From assembly GCA_021443285.1 (NCBI GenBank), contig JABUUG010000019.1, forward strand, positions 1-11,442: a stretch of DNA of 11,442 nt, given 5' to 3'. The DNA comes from Bacteroidaceae bacterium (GTDB lineage Bacteria; Bacteroidota; Bacteroidia; Bacteroidales; Bacteroidaceae). The notes under the pieces are model-generated. The model did no database searches, was not told the origin of the DNA, and saw only the letters and a list, made by a program, of their open reading frames with translations. Below are positions 7,533 through 11,442 of this stretch, in pieces (positions within the stretch are counted from its first letter, which is position 1; each line of letters starts with the position of its first letter). A program made the translations under genes and the position numbers.

Positions 7533-8069
7533 ATGAAAAAATTATTTTTAATGTTGGTAGCTATCTTTTTTGTAGCTATCAGTGCCAGCGCGAAGAAAGT
7601 GTTAACAGAAACAGAAGGCAATGTTTCTGACCTGAAAAAATGCGGAAAAATAACCGTCCGTTTCGATTTTGAAGGAGCAATGTACGACTCCAAAGAGCCA
7701 TTAGGAAACCCATACAAGAATCTCAATGAACTTATTGCCAAAGTGCCAGAATGGTTTGCCAAGGGCTACAAAAAAGAAGCAAAAGATTCAGAAATAGTAA
7801 ATGCAGGCGAAAACCCAAGATATGCCATTACAATTAAGGTGAACAATATGGACAGATACTGGAAAGTGTTCTCACTGCGCGATGGCAATACCACGAAGAT
7901 GTGGGGAACTATAACAGTAAAAGATGTAGCTACAGGTAATGTCGTCTGTCTGCTCTCTGTCGATGAGTGCGTAGGTACTCCAGATTATACCGTTGATGAG
8001 AGCTTCTTGAAATGCTTTAAAAAGCTTGGCGAAATCTTAGGAGAAGTGGTAAAAAAAGGGAAATTATAA
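7533..8069 (+). CDS. Small secreted/periplasmic protein of unknown function inside the pigment cluster
   Basis: I do not recognise this family. The 178-residue protein starts MKKLFLMLVAIFFVAISASA, a clear Sec signal peptide with a likely signal-peptidase I site after ASA (about residue 20); there is no lipobox cysteine, so it is not a predicted lipoprotein. The mature part is about 158 residues, lysine-rich, with beta-strand-like stretches (KITVRFDFEG, YAITIKVNNM, WGTITVKDV) and an amphipathic lysine-rich C-terminus (CFKKLGEILGEVVKKGKL). Three cysteines occur in the mature chain (about C37, C139/C146 and C160 region). It stands between the ketosynthase and the methyltransferase, on the same strand, with the methyltransferase starting ten bases after its stop. 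The position suggests an envelope-side role in carrying or anchoring the polyene lipid, but that is inference. Confidence 0.82.
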   Translation: MKKLFLMLVAIFFVAISASAKKVLTETEGNVSDLKKCGKITVRFDFEGAMYDSKEPLGNPYKNLNELIAKVPEWFAKGYKKEAKDSEIVNAGENPRYAITIKVNNMDRYWKVFSLRDGNTTKMWGTITVKDVATGNVVCLLSVDECVGTPDYTVDESFLKCFKKLGEILGEVVKKGKL

Positions 8070-8079
8070 CTCCACTATC

Positions 8080-9186
8080 ATGATTCTGTCATCACCCCTA
8101 CAAAAGAAATATACGCAGGAACAAATGTCAGCACGTGAAGCACAGCACTACGCAGAGCTGATAGCATGGGGACCTGCCATATTTCAGGTTTCACGACTGA
8201 TGCTTAAATTTGGCATACTTGACACTCTCCGTAATGCAGACACCCCTCTGACACGGGAGGAAATAGTGGAACAGACAGGGCTATCGGACTATGCAGTAAA
8301 GTGTCTGTTGGAGGCATCCCTGTGCATCGGAACAATCCTTATCGATACCACAACCGACCGCTTCACCCTCTCAAAGACTGGCTGGTTTCTTCTCAACGAC
8401 GCTGCCACTCGTGTAAACATAAACTTCAACCACGATGTGAACTATGTGGGGTGGCACTCGTTAGAGCAGTCACTCATCAATGGAAAACCTGAAGGATTGA
8501 AGCAGTTTGGCAATTGGCCTACGCTTTATGAGGGTTTATCAAGTCTTCCGAGCCATGTTCAGGAATCGTGGTTTGCCTTCGACCATTTCTATAGCGATTC
8601 CTCATTCCCAGAAGCACTTGAGATAGTTTTTCGCAAAAACAGAACGAAGACTCTCTACGATGTCGGCGGCAATACAGGGAAATGGGCATTGAAGTGCGTG
8701 GAGTATGACAAGCAAGCAAAAGTAACTATCCTTGATTTACCACAGCAAATAGAAATGATGAGGAAAAACATTGCAGGCAAAGAGGGTGCCGACCGTATTT
8801 CCGGCTATCCGATAAACCTCCTTGACACCAATTCATCTTTCCCCGTGGAAGAAGGAATGCCTGATGCCATATGGATGAGTCAGTTTCTTGATTGTTTTTC
8901 CATGGACGAGATGGTAAGTATCCTCAAGCGGGCAAAGTCCGCAATGGGAAACCATACCCGACTGTACATAATGGAGACACTGTGGGACAGGCAGCGATTT
9001 CACACCGCAGCCATGTGCCTGACAATGACAAGTCTATACTTCACCACCATGGCAAACGGCAATAGCAAGATGTACAATACAGAGGACATTACATCCTGTA
9101 TCACCGATGCCGGACTCCAAATAGAGGAAATATACGACAATCTTGGGCAAGGGCACAGCATAATCAAGGTTTCTTTTCCTACATAG
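8080..9186 (+). CDS. SAM-dependent methyltransferase, O-methyltransferase (caffeate/hydroxyindole) type
   Basis: The 368-residue protein has the two-part architecture of plant-type O-methyltransferases. Residues about 30-110 form a winged-helix dimerisation domain (SRLMLKFGILDTLRNA, then LTREEIVEQTGLS, and DRFTLSKTGWFLL). A C-terminal Rossmann SAM-binding domain carries LYDVGGNTGKWAL (motif I, 192-204) and VTILDLPQQIEMM (215-227). At the place of the usual catalytic His in LHDWxD, this protein reads FLDCFSMDE (269-277), so the general base seems replaced by D271. In the cluster it probably methylates the aryl head group or an ACP-bound intermediate. An internal Met at codon 16 (8125) is an alternative start; ATG 8080 is preferred because it lies ten bases after the upstream stop and retains an in-frame N-terminal helix. 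Substrate is unknown. Confidence 0.85.
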   Translation: MILSSPLQKKYTQEQMSAREAQHYAELIAWGPAIFQVSRLMLKFGILDTLRNADTPLTREEIVEQTGLSDYAVKCLLEASLCIGTILIDTTTDRFTLSKTGWFLLNDAATRVNINFNHDVNYVGWHSLEQSLINGKPEGLKQFGNWPTLYEGLSSLPSHVQESWFAFDHFYSDSSFPEALEIVFRKNRTKTLYDVGGNTGKWALKCVEYDKQAKVTILDLPQQIEMMRKNIAGKEGADRISGYPINLLDTNSSFPVEEGMPDAIWMSQFLDCFSMDEMVSILKRAKSAMGNHTRLYIMETLWDRQRFHTAAMCLTMTSLYFTTMANGNSKMYNTEDITSCITDAGLQIEEIYDNLGQGHSIIKVSFPT

Positions 9187-9210
9187 AATGTATCCACAAA
9201 CCATATTCCT

Positions 9211-9219
9211 CCCCCCCCC
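9211..9219 (+). repeat. C9 homopolymer tract upstream of the ACP gene
   Basis: Nine consecutive C residues lie between the methyltransferase stop and the ACP, immediately before a hairpin. It is intergenic, so length change would not shift a frame, but it could alter spacing or transcript structure. It might also be a sequencing-prone site. Confidence 0.6.
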
Positions 9220-9221
9220 GC

Positions 9222-9243
9222 TCCATGCGCATCAGCGCATGGA
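9222..9243. repeat. Hairpin B: perfect 9-bp palindrome with ATCA loop
   Basis: TCCATGCGC (9222-9230) pairs with GCGCATGGA (9235-9243) across the loop ATCA, followed by CA. It is a sister of hairpin A at 7473-7492: the TGCGC/GCGCA core and the trailing GGACA are the same, and the base pair next to the core is swapped (T-A there, A-T here). It lies 40 bases before the preferred ACP start. No T-run follows, so a terminator is unlikely. Confidence 0.7.
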
Positions 9244-9282
9244 CATTAAATGGACGTTGCATCATTAATCATAGCATACAAG

Positions 9283-9522
9283 ATGAACAGAACAGAGATA
9301 GAAAAAAAAATCAGAGAGTTTATGATAGAAGAGCTTGAGATAGAGGAAGAAAAACTCCATGAAGAAGCCCTTCTAAAAGACGATTTGGGCATAGACAGTC
9401 TTGACTATGTAGATATAGTTGTCATTGTCGATAAGATATTCGGCTTCAGAATAAAACCAGAAGAGATGTCATCTGTCAAGACCTACGGTGATTTCTGCAA
9501 CTACATAGAGAACAAGCTTTAG
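9283..9522 (+). CDS. Acyl carrier protein of the aryl-polyene-type cluster
   Basis: This 79-residue acidic ACP carries the growing polyene as a thioester on a phosphopantetheine arm. The attachment serine is S39 in the DLGIDSLDYVDI motif, and helix I (EIEKKIREFMIEEL) and the C-terminal TYGDFCNYIE helix are in place. I chose ATG 9283 (MNRTEIEKKI) because ACPs begin right at this helix. An upstream in-frame ATG at 9250 would add eleven residues (MDVASLIIAYK) of non-ACP character and would begin only seven bases after hairpin B. The acyltransferase begins with GTG three bases after the stop, so the two are likely co-translated. The substrate is inferred from neighbouring ketosynthases. It is clearly not the primary fatty-acid AcpP by context, though sequence alone does not prove that. 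Confidence 0.92.
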   Translation: MNRTEIEKKIREFMIEELEIEEEKLHEEALLKDDLGIDSLDYVDIVVIVDKIFGFRIKPEEMSSVKTYGDFCNYIENKL

Positions 9523-9525
9523 AAA

Positions 9526-10401
9526 GTGGACAAAGACTGGACGGGCACAACATACGGCAACGGATGGATGCACAAATCCCTTATTCGTCTGCTACGCCAT
9601 ATCGACACAAGAGTCATTTATACCTTTGTGTCGATATTTGTCATACCAGTATGTCTTTTCCTCAACAGCAGTAGCCGCATAACCTATCGTTATTTCAGAC
9701 GACAACATAAGTATGGCAGGTGTAGGTCAGCGTGGAACACATACAGAAACCACTGCCTCTTCGCAGAAGTCGTTGTTGACAAGTTTGCGATGTATGCCGG
9801 CAAGAAGTTCCACATTGACATACAAGGGTTAGACCACTTTGAGCAACTCTCTCAGAGAGAAGAAGGCTTCATTATTCTTAGTTCACATGTCGGCAACTAT
9901 GAAATAGCAGGTTATACACTGACATCTCAGCGTAAAACCTTCAACGCACTTGTATATTTTGGGGAGAAGACTTCCGTAAAGGAAAATCGCCGGAAGCTGT
10001 TCTCAAGCCACAACATAAATATCATAGAAGTCCGGCCAGACATGGCGCATATCTTTGAAATAGTCAGTGCAGTCAACAGAGGAGAAATAGTCAGTTGTCC
10101 CGCAGACAGAATATTCGGTTCCGAAAAAAAAATCACAGCAGATTTTCTTCGCGGTAAGTCAGACTTTCCTTTCGGGTCGTTCCAAATTCCCACAAAGCTG
10201 TCTCTGAGTGTAATTTCCGTATTCGTTATGAAGACAAGCTATAATAAATACCGAGTTTTCGTCATACCTTTAGAATATGACAAGACCTGTCCTCATCAGG
10301 AAAGAATTCGGCAACTCAGCAACGCATATATCCGAGAACTGGAGAATATCGTCAATACCTATCCTACACAGTGGTATAATTATTTCGAGTTTTTCAAATA
10401 G
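9526..10401 (+). CDS. LpxL/HtrB-like lysophospholipid-type acyltransferase
   Basis: The 291-residue membrane-associated acyltransferase belongs to the LpxL/LpxM (HtrB) superfamily. Residues about 30-47 form one hydrophobic segment (VIYTFVSIFVIPVCLFL). The catalytic H(X4)E motif is H121-E126 in SSHVGNYE, and the downstream CPADRIFGSEK segment (about 193-203) matches the conserved D-R-x-G region. In aryl polyene clusters such enzymes are thought to move the finished acyl chain from ACP onto a lipid acceptor, fixing the pigment in the outer membrane. The start is GTG at 9526, three bases after the ACP stop; the WTGTTYGNGWMHK N-terminus fits this subfamily, so the non-ATG start is preferred over the internal Met at codon 15. 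The thioesterase begins one base after its stop, giving tight operon packing. Confidence 0.88.
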   Translation: MDKDWTGTTYGNGWMHKSLIRLLRHIDTRVIYTFVSIFVIPVCLFLNSSSRITYRYFRRQHKYGRCRSAWNTYRNHCLFAEVVVDKFAMYAGKKFHIDIQGLDHFEQLSQREEGFIILSSHVGNYEIAGYTLTSQRKTFNALVYFGEKTSVKENRRKLFSSHNINIIEVRPDMAHIFEIVSAVNRGEIVSCPADRIFGSEKKITADFLRGKSDFPFGSFQIPTKLSLSVISVFVMKTSYNKYRVFVIPLEYDKTCPHQERIRQLSNAYIRELENIVNTYPTQWYNYFEFFK

Positions 10402-10402
10402 T

Positions 10403-10837
10403 ATGTTAAAGACATCAAAAGACATAGATATCAGATTCAGCGAGGTAGATCTCATGAAGGTGGTGTGGCACGGCGCCTATCCATTATACCTTGAAGATGC
10501 CAGAGAAGCGTTTGGACAAAAATACGGGTTGTCCTATACCGGCTATCTCGATAATCAGTGCTACGCACCAATCGTAGATATGCAGATACAATACAAACAC
10601 CCACTACGTTACGGCAGTCAGGCTCGCATTGACATTATATATAAACCATGCATATCCGCAAAAATAATATTTGACTATGAGATAAGAGACCGTCATACAA
10701 ATCTGCTTTACTGCCAAGCACGTACCGTGCAAGTCTTTATGGACATGAATTATAATCTGATGATATATAGCCCTGAGTTTTATGTGAAATGGAAGGAAAA
10801 ATGGGAGACACATAAGATTTCCCCCGAAGAATGCTAA
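10403..10837 (+). CDS. Hotdog-fold acyl thioesterase (4-hydroxybenzoyl-CoA thioesterase type)
   Basis: The 144-residue protein has the single-hotdog 4HBT fold. The N-terminal RFSEVDLMKVVWHGAYPLYLEDAR segment carries the family's catalytic aspartate (D16) and the long helix beginning near Y26; the central strand IQYKHPLRYGS and the repeated beta-strands (ARIDIIYKP, KIIFDYEIRD, CQARTVQVFMD) follow. Such enzymes hydrolyse acyl-CoA or acyl-ACP thioesters; in aryl polyene clusters one is normally present, probably for release or editing of ACP-bound chains. ATG 10403 is chosen because it starts one base after the acyltransferase stop and matches the fold's first strand; the frame can be read further upstream, but that part lies inside the acyltransferase gene. 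Confidence 0.9.
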   Translation: MLKTSKDIDIRFSEVDLMKVVWHGAYPLYLEDAREAFGQKYGLSYTGYLDNQCYAPIVDMQIQYKHPLRYGSQARIDIIYKPCISAKIIFDYEIRDRHTNLLYCQARTVQVFMDMNYNLMIYSPEFYVKWKEKWETHKISPEEC

Positions 10838-10861
10838 GGACAAAAGAATAAAATCGACCAA

Positions 10862-11442
10862 ATGGCTATTGCTCGGATTATTGCAGACAATATTCTATCT
10901 CCGCTGGGCAGAACAACAGAGGAGAACTACAAGGCAGTGAAGGCAGGGAGGAGTGGTCTGAGACGCTTTTCGAATATCTGCGACACAGGCTTTTCTGGGA
11001 TGGCAAGTTTGTTCACAGAGAAGGAAGCGGAGGCTTTCATGATAGAAGGATACACGAAATTTGAATCTCTTGCGATTAGCTCAATACGCCAAGCCCTATC
11101 GAAATGTAAGGAGCAAATAGGGGATTACAATCGAACAATACTCATAATCAGTACAACGAAGGGCAATGTGGGGGATGGTAACATTTTGGGTATTGCCAAT
11201 GCAGCCGAAAAAATTGGTGAGGCTGTGGGGCTTGTGGCAAATAAGCCAATCGTTGTAAGTAATGCATGCATTTCCGGAGTATCTGCCTTAATTCTTGCCC
11301 AACGGCTTCTTGCAGAGGGGGCGTACGACTATGCAGTTGTGTGTGGCGCAGAAGTTCAATGCAAGTTTATTGCAGCGGGATTCCAAAGCCTTAAAGCCTT
11401 ATCTTCACAGGGGTGCCGCCCCTTTGATATGGACCGCGTTGG
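10862..11442 (+). CDS. Second beta-ketoacyl synthase of the cluster, N-terminal part, cut by right edge
   Basis: An open frame from ATG 10862 runs off the window (193 whole codons). It begins MAIARIIADNILSPLGRTTEENY, the usual thiolase-fold opening of a ketosynthase. The nucleophile is present in SNACISGVSAL at about residue 135, so this is a potentially active condensing enzyme rather than a Cys-less chain-length factor. RPFDMDRVG at the edge is the conserved ketosynthase segment that follows the active-site domain. The two catalytic histidines and the C-terminal half are not visible. It starts 25 bases after the thioesterase stop. Aryl polyene loci normally carry more than one ketosynthase; which step this one performs (starter loading, extension, chain length) cannot be told from the visible part. 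Confidence 0.88.
   Translation, partial: MAIARIIADNILSPLGRTTEENYKAVKAGRSGLRRFSNICDTGFSGMASLFTEKEAEAFMIEGYTKFESLAISSIRQALSKCKEQIGDYNRTILIISTTKGNVGDGNILGIANAAEKIGEAVGLVANKPIVVSNACISGVSALILAQRLLAEGAYDYAVVCGAEVQCKFIAAGFQSLKALSSQGCRPFDMDRV

Noticed and set aside
9250..9282. Longer ACP beginning at ATG 9250
   Set aside because: The extra eleven residues are not ACP-like, and the start would sit directly after hairpin B; 9283 gives a normal 79-residue ACP.
10277..10402. Upstream extension of the thioesterase frame
   Set aside because: The added 42 residues overlap the acyltransferase gene and do not match the hotdog fold; ATG 10403 fits both the fold start and the gene spacing.
7489..10846. Shared 11-base AAGGACAAAAG at 7489 and 10836
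   Set aside because: Matches of this length are expected by chance many times in an A-rich window of this size, and the second copy has no hairpin.

Overview
This is a chromosomal window from a Gram-negative Bacteroidota bacterium, most likely of the order Bacteroidales (Prevotella-like). The evidence is a 7TM-HD protein divergent from a glutamyl-tRNA synthetase, a Kdo transferase (so lipid A/LPS is made), TAnnTTTG-type promoter elements typical of Bacteroidota, almost no Shine-Dalgarno sequences, and an aryl-polyene-type pigment locus. The genus is inferred from overall feel rather than from a marker gene.

Layout. Bases 1-1306 (minus strand) hold the N-terminal 435 codons of a PgpH-like 7TM-HD phosphohydrolase; its catalytic HD domain lies beyond the left edge. 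A ~97-base divergent promoter region separates it from gltX (1404-2933, plus strand). A 236-base gap (2934-3169) carries an elaborate set of direct and inverted GGAAGTT/AACTTCC repeats. Then follow the Kdo transferase gene waaA (3170-4429, TTG start), overlapping by four bases a small RsbW-type ATP-binding (GHKL) protein (4426-4881), and an O-acetylhomoserine sulfhydrylase-type PLP enzyme (4909-6180). These are ordinary house-keeping genes.

From 6202 to the right edge the genes form a same-strand biosynthetic cluster: a ketosynthase (6202-7422), a small secreted protein of unknown function (7533-8069), a SAM-dependent O-methyltransferase-like protein (8080-9186), an acyl carrier protein (9283-9522), an LpxL/HtrB-like acyltransferase (9526-10401), a hotdog thioesterase (10403-10837) and a second ketosynthase cut by the window edge (10862-11442). 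This set matches the core of aryl polyene (APE) or flexirubin-type clusters: ACP-bound polyene chains are extended by a type II ketosynthase system, methylated, then transferred to an outer-membrane lipid by the acyltransferase. Ketoreductase, dehydratase, the aromatic-starter enzymes and lipoprotein/transport components are not in view and would be expected to the right.

Two gaps inside this cluster (7423-7532 and 9187-9282) contain related short hairpins with a compensatory base-pair change. One gap also contains a run of nine C residues. No tRNA, rRNA, CRISPR array, transposase or integrase is visible, and no intergenic stretch exceeds 300 bases.
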